Positions 14,054 through 24,382 of a stretch of 64,000 bases of DNA are shown piece after piece. The notes under the pieces were generated by a model. That model ran no database searches. It saw nothing but the letters and a program-made list of their open reading frames with translations, and was not told the origin of the DNA. A program made the translations under genes and the position numbers. Source of the stretch: Linum tenue (lineage: Eukaryota > Streptophyta > Magnoliopsida > Malpighiales > Linaceae). The stretch's first letter is position 1; each line of letters opens with the position of its first letter. The stretch spans positions 4,774,001 through 4,838,000 of the forward strand of contig CAMGYJ010000003.1 in NCBI GenBank assembly GCA_946122785.1, given 5' to 3'.

Positions 14054-14243
14054 TGTAAGTGAAATGAGAGCCCTGTCTCTTCTCATTGATATCATGCGAA
14101 TATATACAAGAGTGAAGGAACATAATTGGCTATTCCTAAGTACAATAGCAACTACTCTCTAGAAGCCAGGAACCGAAAGATAAAACAGAAATAACAAAGT
14201 GAAAGAGCTGTTAGGTTGTTCCTAGAATAGCTCATCCTTATCA
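14054..14243 (-). repeat. copia-1 3' LTR
   Basis: 190 bp, minus-strand sense TGATAAGG...CTTACA. Its first three bases on the minus strand (TGA, 14243-14241) are also the stop codon of gag-pol. It differs from the partner LTR at four positions. Confidence 0.96.
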
Positions 14244-17200
14244 CGCCCCCGCAAGTGGAACCTCGGCGAGGTGGAACTTGGAACAAAAATTCCAGAAGGG
14301 CAGCCGGGTTAGAGGCTTGGTAAGAACATCGGCTAGTTGATCTGTGGCAGGCAGATAGCGGACATGGAGCTGCTGTTTGTTAACTCGATCTCGAACAAAA
14401 TGAAATTCTATTTCCAGATGCTTCGAGCGGCTGTGAAAAACTGGATTGTGTGCGAGATAAGTGGCCCCCAAATTATCACACCATAGGACTGGTGAGTGAT
14501 GAGTTGGCTGCCCAAGCTCGGACAACAGCGATTGTAACCAAATAACCTCGGAGGCCAATGTTGCAAGAGCCCGGTATTCACATTCTGTCGACGACCTCGC
14601 TACTGCCTTTTGCTTGCGAGTTGACCAGGAAACTAGATTGGAACCATAGAAGACAGCATACCCTGAGATGGATTTCCGATCGCGAGGACTGGATGCAAAC
14701 GAGGCATCCGAATAGCCATGTAGTTGTGGACGATCAGAACGCTGGAAGACCAGACCGTGAGTGAGAGTCCCTTGTAAGTAGCGCATAATACGCTTCACAG
14801 CTGCCCAGTGTGCATCAGTCGGAGATTGCTGAAATTGAGACACATGATTAACGGCAAAAGAAATATCAGGCCGTGTGAAACTTAAGTATTGAAGACCGCC
14901 AACAATGCTCCTGTAGAGTCCTGGATCAGCAAATGCAGGAGAGATATCCGAGGCGCTTTGCACTAGTTGATCAGCAGTACAGGGGGTAGAGATAGCCTTG
15001 GCTGTGGACATTCCAGAATGCTGCAAAAGTTCAAGAATGTATTTGCGTTGATTCAGAATTAGCCCGTCGGCAGTGTGGTGAACTTCGAGACCCAAGAAAT
15101 AGGACAATGGCCCCAAATCCCGCAATGCAAACTTCGAACGGAGAAAGAGCATGAGCTGTTGAATAAGAGAGGAATCCGTCCCTGTAATAACAAGATCATC
15201 CACATATACCAACATGTACAGGATAGCCGATCCATTCTTGTAGATAAATAAGGAAGGATCCATTTTTGATGCAGAGAAGCCAAATTCACAGAGAGCCTCG
15301 GATAAACAGTGGAACCAAGCACGGGGAGACTGGCGTAGACCATATATCGATTTCTTAAGACGGCACACATAATCAGGATAGTCAGGATTAACAAAACCTG
15401 TGGGCTGCTGCATATAGACTTCTTCTTGTAACGTGCCATTTAAGAACGCGTTGGAGATGTCGAGTTGATGGAGCGGCCAAGAATGAGAAACAGCCATACC
15501 CAAAATGAGACGCAAAGTTGCAGGCTTCAGAACGGGACTAAAAGTCTGCTGGAAATCATGGCCTGCAATTTGTTGAAACCCCCGGGCAACAAGCCGAGCT
15601 TTATAGCGCTCAATTGAGCCATCGGGATTTGTTTTGATCGCAAAAACCCATCGATTCGTCAGAACATTGCAACCGGGCGGAGCTGGAACAAGCTCCCAAG
15701 TTTGATTGCGCATTAGAGCATCAAACTCAATAGTCATGGCAGACCGCCAGTGCGGGGACTTCATTGCCTGAGCAACCGTGGAAGGCAGCGGGGGAGGTGT
15801 GGCAGCGAGGAGATGGCGGGGCTTCAAATGGCCTGTCTGGGACCTGGTCACAATTCTGCGGGACGGAGCTGTGGCAGGGGAAGGAAGAGGTGTTGAGGGA
15901 AGCAGGCGAGGGGATGTGGTGAAGGGTGGGCGATCGGGGATGAGAGAAGGAGGAGGAAGGGTCGTATGGGCGGGGCGATTTGATGAAGTGTGGGGAGCTG
16001 GTCGGCGCCGCTGATACTGGAGAAGCGGCCGAGGAGGTTTGGGGGAGAGGAGGGATCGGACAGCTGGGGAGGCTGGGGTACGATGAGGCTGGGTCGGTGG
16101 GGAGGTTTCCTGGGTCGGCGGGGCCGGGTCATTGGGCCGGGGTGGAGACGGAGTGGGCTGAGGGAGGGGAGAGGACAAAAGAGGAGGGGGCTGGACAATG
16201 GGAGCGGGCGAAGGAGTTAATGGGCTGGGGGAAGTGGGCGGAGGAGAATCGGCAGGCTGGGCTGTGGGTGTTGGGGTAGGTGTAGGCTGGCCCAAAGCTG
16301 GAGTGGGCAAGGGCCGGGGCAACGGAGTGAGGGGAAGGATGGGAATCGTGGGCAGGGAAGATAAATGGAAGAGGGATGGATCAGGTGAGTCGGGTAAGGG
16401 GATTTTTGGATCTAGAAATGGAAATTTGGACTCATCAAAAACAACATGACGACTCACATAAATGCGAGAGGTCATGGGATTGAGGCACCGATATCATTTA
16501 TGTAACTTACTATAGCCAAGGAATACACAAGGAATTGATCGTGGTTCAAGTTTGTGGGATGTGTATGGGCGTAACCATGGGTAACACAAACAGCCAAACA
16601 CTCGAAGATTAAGAATATCAGGAGAACGTTGAAATAAGGTGTGGAAAGGAGTGTCGTTTTGAAGAAGAGGAGTGGGAGTGCGATTGATAAGATAACAGGC
16701 AGTATCAAACGCGAGTGGCCAGTATTTGAGGGGAACACGAGCTTGGTGAAGCATAGCAAGGCCATTGTTGACAATATGGCGGTGTTTGCGTTCAGCACAC
16801 CCATTTTGTTCAGGAGTGTAGGGACAGGACGAACGATGAAGAATGCCATTACGTGCAAGGTAAGATTGGAGAGCCTGAAATTCGCCACCCCAATCAGATT
16901 GGAACATTTTAATGGGAAGGCCAAAGAATTTTTCGACGAGCTGGCGAAATTGAATAAAAACGTGAGGTAGTTGAGATTTGTATTGAACAAAATAAATCCA
17001 ACTAAACTTACTGTAGTGATCATAAAACAAGATATAATATGATTGATGGTCATATGAAAGAACAGGAGCCGGACCCCATAAATCACTACAAATAAGCTCC
17101 AAAGGAGCAGAAGCATGATAAGTGGAAGAAGAAAATGGAAGTTTATGACTTTTGCTAATAGAACAACCATGACAAAGAGAAGACGAATCATCATGATAAT

Positions 17201-18686
17201 TTATTTGATTACGAGATAAAAAAGATTTCACTACTCGTAAATTGGCATGTCCAAGACGTTGATGCTAGAGATCAAGAGAAGCAGAGAGAGCACGTGGAGC
17301 AGCAGGGCGAGAGATGGAGAGCGGAAGCGAGTAGAGACCACCATCGACGGATCCGCGATAGATTTCAGAGTTCGTGCGGCGGTCCTTAATAACAAAATAA
17401 GAGTCAAAAAATTCAATGGAGATAGGATTAGTGCGAGTGAGGGAGCTAATGGAAAGAAGATTATGAGGGGCATTCTTAAGACGGAGAATATTATCAAGAG
17501 AATAAGAGAAATTGGAGAGACAAGCACGAGAAGAACCCGAATGAGAAATAGGAAGACTTTTACCATTGCCAAAGGTCACTTGGTCGGTGCCATTATATTC
17601 AGAGTGATGAGCCAAATTATCCAAATCAGAGGTAAGGTGATGATTAGCCCCAGAATCGAGCAACCATTGTTGAGATGAGTGCGCAGGATGGGAGGATTGG
17701 GCTAAGTATGATGCTGGGCCAGGGGTGCTGTTGGAGTGAGTAGAAAAGGATGGGCTAGGACAGTTGGGCTTGATATGGCCCCTTCCCCCACAATTGTGAC
17801 AGATTAGATGAGTTGGGCCAGAGGGGCTCGCAGGCCCACTACCCAAAAGCCCAGCAGACAGGGGCCTTTGAACAAACTGCGGATTGAGAAGAGGAGCCGC
17901 CGGCCTTGGGCCACGGCCAGCAGCACGACCACCACGGCTGCGCGGAAACCTACCGCCACCACGTCCACGAGCAGGGGCACCTGCATAAAAAATTTGCATA
18001 GAAGAACCACCACCATTAGCCTGAAACCGCCGGAGCTGAAGCTCCTCGCTCACCAAAAGACTGCTCAAGTCTTCAAACGAGACCGGACGCAGTTGAGCCT
18101 CCAGATTGCGAGTAAAGTGCCGAAACTCATCGTCCAAACCATCAAGAACAGCAGTGACGAGTTCGGCTTCAGTGATTGGCGCCCCCAGCGCCGCCAATTG
18201 ATCGAAAATTCCTTTGGCACGTTGAAGATATTCATGGGCTGAATCATTGCCGCGAGCAAGCTTCTTGAAGGATCGGCGAAGATGACCGATAACCACAGGC
18301 GACCCGGAAGCATAGACACGAGCAAGGGAATCCCAGGCCTACTGAGCAGTCGCTTTATTGATGATAATCAGCATGACAGATTCGGAGAGAGACTGCGTGA
18401 TCCACATCAGAACGAGCTGATCACGTTCATACCATTGATTGTAGGCAGGATTGGGCTGATCGGCAACGGTGGGCGGCGGAGGAAGAACAGAGCCATCAAC
18501 GTGGCCCATTAGTCGAGAGCAGCGGAGCAGAGGCTGGAGTTGAGCGCGCCACAGGAGGTAATTCGTCGGAGTAAGTTTGACCGACAACTGAGGATTGCTG
18601 GGAAAAGAAATAGGAGCATTTGCAGAGGACGAGACATGAGCAGACGAAGGAGAAGAGGTAGAAGAGGTGGTGGACTCAGTAGTCAT
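14241..18686 (-). pseudogene. copia-1 gag-pol, one frame broken by three nonsense codons
   Basis: A single minus-strand frame of about 1,481 codons runs from ATG at 18686 to TGA at 14243-14241 without a frameshift. In order it encodes a gag (UBN2-like) region, a CX2CX4HX4C zinc knuckle (CHNCGGRGHIKPNC), a protease with DSGA, an integrase with the HQRLGH part of its HHCC zinc region and the core acidic residues (SDLWG, SDWGGEF), a reverse transcriptase with YVDD (15195-15206), and RNase H with SDASFA and STECEY. Three in-frame stops interrupt it, at 18339-18341, 17265-17267 and 16494-16496. Each is a single-codon lesion, and everything between stays open. The long proline-rich linker before the reverse transcriptase is usual for copia polyproteins. 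The element probably cannot make full Pol by itself, but its RNA could be mobilised in trans. Confidence 0.95.
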
Positions 18687-18744
18687 GATGAAGAGGAGAA
18701 ATCGAAAATTTTGCAGAAGGAAGAGACTCGTTAGAGTTTATTTA

Positions 18745-18756
18745 GCTCTGATACCA
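18745..18756 (-). promoter_or_regulatory. copia-1 primer binding site
   Basis: On the minus strand TGGTATCAGAGC follows the 5' LTR end (18757) with a very short gap. It is the classical complement of the 3' end of plant initiator tRNA-Met used by copia elements. Confidence 0.85.
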
Positions 18757-18946
18757 TGTAAGTGAATTGAGAGCCCTGTCTCTTCTCATTGATATCGTGT
18801 GAATATATACAAGAGTGAAGGAACATAATTGGCTATTCCTAAGTACAATAGCAACTACTCTCTAGAAGTCAGGAACCGAAAGATAAAACAGAAATAACAA
18901 AGTGAAAGAGCTGTTAGGTTGTTCCTAGAATAGCTCATCCTTATCA
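18757..18946 (-). repeat. copia-1 5' LTR
   Basis: 190 bp, TG...CA, upstream LTR in element orientation. Only about 70 bp separate it from the gag ATG, so the leader is very short. Confidence 0.96.
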
Positions 18947-18951
18947 AATGC

Positions 18952-20516
18952 CAGTGGTAGAGCATCTGAGAGTACCAGTCAATTTCCAAGTATGATGAAA
19001 CTAAGCGACGACTCGAGAGGCTGGTTCTAGCAAAGATGTTACTATGCAAGTGAAGCCGAGCATTTTCAGCTATTTCATCTAACCGTCTACCTTCATCTCT
19101 GTCGCCAAGGATCAACGAGCTCATATTTGGCACTGAAGAACAGTGGCAATGGAACGATGGTAGGACACTATTAGCTTCGTACTCTGATGCACCGTAGAGT
19201 TCCCCAATTGGGTTGGGCAAGATCACCAGAGCTGGACAGATTCTTGATGCGCACAACTTGTGATCAATCATCTGCATACACAACACAATGTGACTATCAG
19301 GCAGCGGACATCTGAAATGCAGTCTCCTGCCAATTAACTGCAAGCATAAAGAAATGTGCAGGAAATTTTTCTAGAAATGTACAGGTGAAACATACTACCC
19401 ACTGCCACAACTAACAAATTTCAATCTCTCAGATCTTGTACATCAATTTTTAAATTTTGCTTGCTTCCCCACAGCATAAACAAACAATGTGCTTCTGCCC
19501 ATACCTCACTCCCTCTGTTTACGCCATGCTCCAATCTCCATGTTTTCGCATAAGATCCATACCTAATGCTAGCACTGGTCTCACAGTTTCCAGATTAATC
19601 AAGATGTTGGTCCATACAAAACAACATGCATTGTGCCAACAAATTATGCAGGACATAAGATAAGCAGAAAACAACTGATGTGATGTTAAAAAGGAAGCCA
19701 TAAACATTTAAACAAGGAAATCAGAAGCAATATATCATCACAAGTGTGATAATCAAGGAAGCAATCAGATACCGCGGCCCGTTGTTTCAATAGAACACAA
19801 TCTGTGGTTCTTATATTGCCTGGAGCAGACACTGGCCAACAACCAAAGAAAGTAAGAAGCTTCATCATACTGGGTTCTACGGATCTACAATTATGCAGAC
19901 TAAGAGAAGGTAGCAAACCCCAAAACCATCCTTGAAGCCTTTGGAAATTGAGGAGTACAAGCCTCCTACTTTGGCCCTGGAAAATACATATGAATGTATC
20001 AATTATATCCTCTTTAGAGAAATTTATCCACTGCCAATTGGTACGGAGAACACCAAGATAAAAGTACCCAAATTGTATTCATATACAGAACCAAAACCAT
20101 GAATCAGTTTTCCAAGAGCACATCAAGATGTCAGATCCCATATGATTTAGCAGCTAAGAATGTACCACTCCCATGAACTCAAAATATGAACTTTCAAGGA
20201 TACAACAGCGAAGCCAAAACAGTGAACTCCAACTCTACTACCATAAGCTTTTCTCAAATAAGAGACGCCATACAGAATCAAATGCCAAATTTATGGAAGT
20301 AACATGAATAGGCAAAGGTGAGTATATTCATTACTTGGGAGGTTTCTCTGGTACATCCACGTTAACTCAACAGCTATACGATTTAGAACTAATGGCAATG
20401 AGGACAAAAGGTTAAAACTGCTTCTTACAATGGAGCATCCAAGCAAACATTTTGCAAAGTACCTACAGCTGCAGGAAATGAATATGACGAGAGAAAGAAT
20501 GCAACTTTTTTGCTTG
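18952..20516. other. Downstream region of the Agenet-ENT gene
   Basis: This is likely 3' UTR (perhaps with introns) and flanking DNA of the gene at 20517-22025. On the minus strand an open stretch ending at the copia junction (about 19280-18952) begins just after an acceptor-like TATGCAG. Its translation matches no domain I know, so I do not call it coding. Confidence 0.4.
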
Positions 20517-22025
20517 TCATCTAGAAGAAATGGCACTATCAGCAGAAATTAAATTTCTGACCTCCACCAAATGTTCATCATTTGATATATGGAGGGATAG
20601 GCGAAGGTTTGTCACCAATGCTTCCTGCTCCCAACTCAATGGGCCCGAAGCATGCAATGCCTCGATCGTGCTACGATAGGCATACAACTCTAACCTATGG
20701 ATTTCACCAGTCAATTGCTCTTTTGTTGGAAGGGAGATGTTTGCCTCCTGATCTTCGCGTGCACAAAATGATTCTGCATCAATAGAGTTACATTCACCAT
20801 CTTCAATATGGCCTGCACGAAGACAGAATCTTTTGGAATAGTTGCCATCAATGCTACAACTACCAACTGAGCATGCAACACTATCAACATCACTAGATTC
20901 TAGGTCTGTTGCATATGAACATCCCACAGCTCCAGCGAGCAGCCTCCTCTCAGCATCCACTTCAGAAATCCCAGCTTGGCTGGGGAAACCATTGACTACT
21001 ACATCTTCACACAGCAAGGGTTGATTGGTAGCAACTAGTCGTTTTGGCCTGCCCGCTCTCTCAACCGCTCTATATTTTCTGGGCGAACAGTAATATGTTT
21101 CAGCTTGCGAATCACCATAAGCACTTCTTTTCACACTTTTACAAACAGTCATGTTGGGTTTCTGGAGATTTCCCTTCTTCGCTCCAGGCATGCACGCATT
21201 TTCCCTCTCCGCAACTTTCCTTGAGTGTGTCAATTGAACTTTAGAAGCATTTTTCTCATTTGCTTTCTTCTTCAGGGTTAACTTCCCCTGGGGTTTCCTA
21301 TCTTTGCAGCTTCCAGTTCCCTGGACACAAAGAAGCAGAGTGTATAAGGACTTGCAGGACAACAGAAGCTGAAAATAAGTACCACGAGATTAAAAAATGT
21401 CAACTATAGCTTTCTAGTGATGAGTCCCATAGTTCAGGTAGAGCCTAAAGTATGCATCTTCATTTACATGACATGAGATTTAGCAAATTAGAGAAACAAA
21501 AACCACCAATATCATTGAAGCTAAAGTTCATTTGAAACAGGCCAATTCAGGAAATCAAAGCAAATGCAATGCAAGACAATGAAGGTATAAAATTGTAGCT
21601 AATTAAGAAAACAAATAAGATTGACCGCGAGGAAGTACCTTTCCAATCACAACCCACTTGTCATCTTGCCAAGATTGCCTAGCACGAATGCAAAAGTTGC
21701 TGACTTCGAACTCATCAGAAGATCCCAACACCCTCACCAAACAGTAATTATCCCCAAATGCCTTTGTGATCGTGGCGATCTTCCAAGAGGAGCCATCAAA
21801 CACCTCCACGACATCACCGGGAACCCAAGCATCAGAAACTTCAAACGCAGGTGGGCATGGCCTGATAGCATTTCTTGATATCCTCTTCAATTCAGCATCC
21901 CCATCATACCTCACAGTGTAGTTGTGCCCGTTCCCACACACAATCTCGGCACAACGCCATGATCCTGAAGACGAATCCCGTTTCTCCAGCACTTCCACTT
22001 TGCTCCCCGTCTTGAATCGCATCAT
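20517..22025 (-). CDS. Agenet (plant Tudor-like) and ENT domain protein, 396 aa
   Basis: Two coding exons, 22025-21639 (129 codons) and 21320-20517 (267 codons plus TAG), join in phase 0 with a GT donor and an AG acceptor. Residues 3-128 hold two tandem Agenet/Tudor-like modules (RFKTGSKVEVL, then WVPGDVVEVFDGSSWKIA). Residues 326-396 are an ENT domain (EIHRLELYAYRSTIEAL) at the very C-terminus. The basic middle contains AGRPKRL, a plausible nuclear or DNA-contact signal. Arabidopsis proteins with Agenet first and ENT last (annotated plant Tudor-like RNA-binding proteins) have about this length. Agenet modules of related proteins bind histone marks or nucleic acid, and ENT is best known from EMSY, so a nuclear chromatin-reader role is likely but inferred. 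The start is the first ATG after the leader-intron acceptor, with a second ATG directly after it. Confidence 0.9.
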
Positions 22026-22056
22026 GATTGCCACCCCGCCAATATATCCAAAAAAC

Positions 22057-23050
22057 CTGTTGCCAGGAAGAAAACTCAACACGTTACACATCAAGCAAAG
22101 ATAAACTCAACACAATCATAGCAATTCTCAGCACCGGCAAATTTGAAACAACGCAAGTCCCGATCTGTGGACAGTTAGATAATTCAATTCTCTTTCTGGC
22201 ATAAAGCTTACGCTTTTCCATCACCCGTCTGTTTGGCTGCTGATAAAATTAATAACAAAGCCAGAGAAGCCATATTCCCCACCGATCATAGCAGAACATC
22301 CTAACGAATCAACGTGAGGGAAAAGTGCCGAAACAACCCAAAATCTGATATCGAAATCACAGTGGTAAAGCTCTCGAGAGCTGAATTATCTAACTCTAAA
22401 TAAAAATTTCACGATCAGATTTTGAATAAAAGATCACTGTTTCACTGAGTTGAGCTTCTCCATTTTTTCCCCAGCTCACCAGCACAAACAAGTTCAAAAC
22501 TTTAAACCCAACAACAAAAGAAATAAACGAGAAAAGGCGAAAAGGGAATGAATAGAAGCCGATGGTAACAGGGGGGGAAAGGAAAATACTTTTCTCATAT
22601 TTTCTCACCAGCTTTTCTCAGCATCCAATCACAGAGGTCAAACCAACTCCCAGAGAAATTGACTCCAACGAGGGAAGAAAAAAGAATATACACACACAAA
22701 AACTTAAACTTCGCCGAATCAAAACCAACCCAGATAAACAAAACAAGATAAAAAGAAATGACATCATACTGAATTCAGCTGTAAGAAGAAGAAAAAAACC
22801 GCCATTGAAGGAGCTCGACAGAATTGAACAAAAGGAACCGAATACAATTGAGGGAAAAGTATGGAGAAGGGAAGAAAGAGAAGAGAGAGCTAACCTCTTG
22901 GGAATGATTTTTTTTTGTTCTTCTTCTTCGTCTTCCTGCTGCTTCTGCTCTTTCTTTTCTTTTTCTTTTCTTCTTCGTTTGTAGTTAAATTGTTTCACGA
23001 AACTTCGTATTTGGGATTTGATCGCTCTCTTTTGTTTCTCTCTGGTTTGG
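22057..23050 (-). other. 5' leader intron and non-coding first exon of the Agenet-ENT gene
   Basis: On the minus strand a GT donor at 22894 (exon ends AAGAG) and an AG acceptor at 22057 define an 838-bp leader intron. The coding exon resumes at 22056, 31 nt before the ATG. The first exon (from about 23050, start uncertain) is purine/pyrimidine-rich, as in plant leaders. A fairly long frame on the minus strand at 23211-22618 spans this region but is Ser/Lys/Arg-rich low complexity and is not taken as coding. Confidence 0.6.
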
Positions 23051-23619
23051 TTTTTTTTTTTTGGTGATCTTATTAAATTATTATTAAGAAATAATAAATT
23101 TCCATTTCGTTCTCCAGAGGGAAAAAGGGGAAAACGGGAATAAGAACGCCTGCGCAGTTGCCTAACCGGCGCCCCAGAATAGCTTGTTGAGCTGGGAATG
23201 GGATAATGCATGCAGGCGTATTTTAACTGTCTAGCGCTATTGTGCGCATGGGTGCTGCCTACACATTATACCCAACCGCTCCCTTCCTTTTTGGCTCCTA
23301 TAATATATTAAAAAAATTCAATGTAATTCGCCTATTTGATCTGATAGCTTCATTATGTGATCGTGATGAAATGACAAAATAGAGATAAGGGAATCGACGG
23401 AGGAGAGGAAATCGGTTTGGAAGAAATAGGAAGGAGTTAGGCAGGTATTTTGACTGTAAAAATACTCTGGTTTATGTTAACATGTTGATCGATTTAGATT
23501 TGTACAATTTCATTGGAAAAAAACGTTATAGTAATTTGACGAGAGTTCAATGTAGTGTTTAAGTTGAACGAGACATCTTCATAAAGTTGTGAGAGTTCAT
23601 TTGGAGAAATGAAATCTAA

Positions 23620-24220
23620 TCTAGAACCTAAGCAGTTCAAAGATTTTAATTTTTCGAATTGTTATTTCATTAATAACAAAACAAGATACATCATCTACCA
23701 AAAAAGAAAAGATACATTAGTTCATTGCAATTGTTGGATTTGTCACAGGAGGACATCAAAGACCATAAACAAAGATACATGAGTTCATTCTCCTGTTATC
23801 GGATGACCAAATTTTTTTGATCGCAGAACAACGTACAACGAGAAAAATACAATTGCATCAGTAGATCATCTTAAATAGAAACGTTATAGTTTCTAGTTTC
23901 TAGTAGTTGATGTCGAACTCCTTGAATCGATATTGTAAGCGACCGACATCACAATCAGCCGAAGATATAGTCATGTTTTCTAGTAATAAACACATTCGAC
24001 GTGATCACGTGTCAAATGAGAAATAAATCAGGCAATGATAACTCAATATTCGTCTTTAAGCACGATAGAGTACTATCACGCAAAACCATAACAGAGTTGA
24101 TTCATTTAAGGATCTACAATCTGATTAAATTAAACAATTCCTAATTTGATCGATGGTAGTTATGGGCCATGGTTAAAATCCTTTTTTTTTTTTTATTTAC
24201 AAAGCCATGGTTAAGTTCAA
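23620..24220. repeat. Ancient tandem duplication, copy A (uninterrupted)
   Basis: The segment begins TCTAGAACCTAAGCAGTTC and matches, with many substitutions, a second copy starting at 24231 (TCTAGAATCTAAGCAGTTC) and resuming after two transposons up to about 33215. Copy A has no LINE or copia, so it serves as the empty-site reference for both insertions. Near its end CCATGGTTA occurs twice around a short T-rich insert (about 24170-24212). Confidence 0.85.
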
Positions 24221-24382
24221 TGGTTGAGTCTCTAGAATCTAAGCAGTTCAAATATTTTAACTATTCGAATTGTTATTTCATTAATAACAAAACAACAAGA
24301 TACATCATCTATCTAAAAAAAATATATATACATTAGTTCATTGCAATTGTTGGATTTGTAATAGGCGGAAATGAAAGGCCAT

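Larger units (their letters stand above)
14054..18946 (-). mobile_element. Ty1/copia LTR retrotransposon, nearly complete (copia-1)
   Basis: Two 190-bp LTRs bound a 4893-bp element whose gag-pol frame lies on the minus strand. The LTRs are TG...CA and differ at only 4 positions. AATGC at 14049-14053 and 18947-18951 is a perfect 5-bp TSD. A primer binding site matching the initiator-methionine tRNA end (TGGTATCAGAGC on the minus strand) follows the 5' LTR immediately, and a G-rich polypurine tract touches the 3' LTR. Gag, protease, integrase, reverse transcriptase and RNase H occur in copia order. Low LTR divergence points to a fairly young insertion. It lies downstream of the Agenet-ENT gene in the same orientation. 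Confidence 0.97.

Noticed and set aside
15778..16449. Several overlapping plus-strand open frames of 70-100 codons rich in Gly/Arg/Glu
   Set aside because: They are antisense shadows of the proline-rich linker in the minus-strand copia-1 pol frame.
18952..19343. Coding exon on the minus strand ending at the copia junction
   Set aside because: It is open and preceded by an acceptor-like site, but the translation matches no domain and continuation past the empty site (13920-14053) gives no recognisable protein. It may be 3' UTR.
22618..23211. 197-codon minus-strand frame over the Agenet-ENT leader
   Set aside because: Ser/Lys/Arg/Glu-rich low-complexity translation crossing a predicted splice donor; better explained as leader exon and intron.
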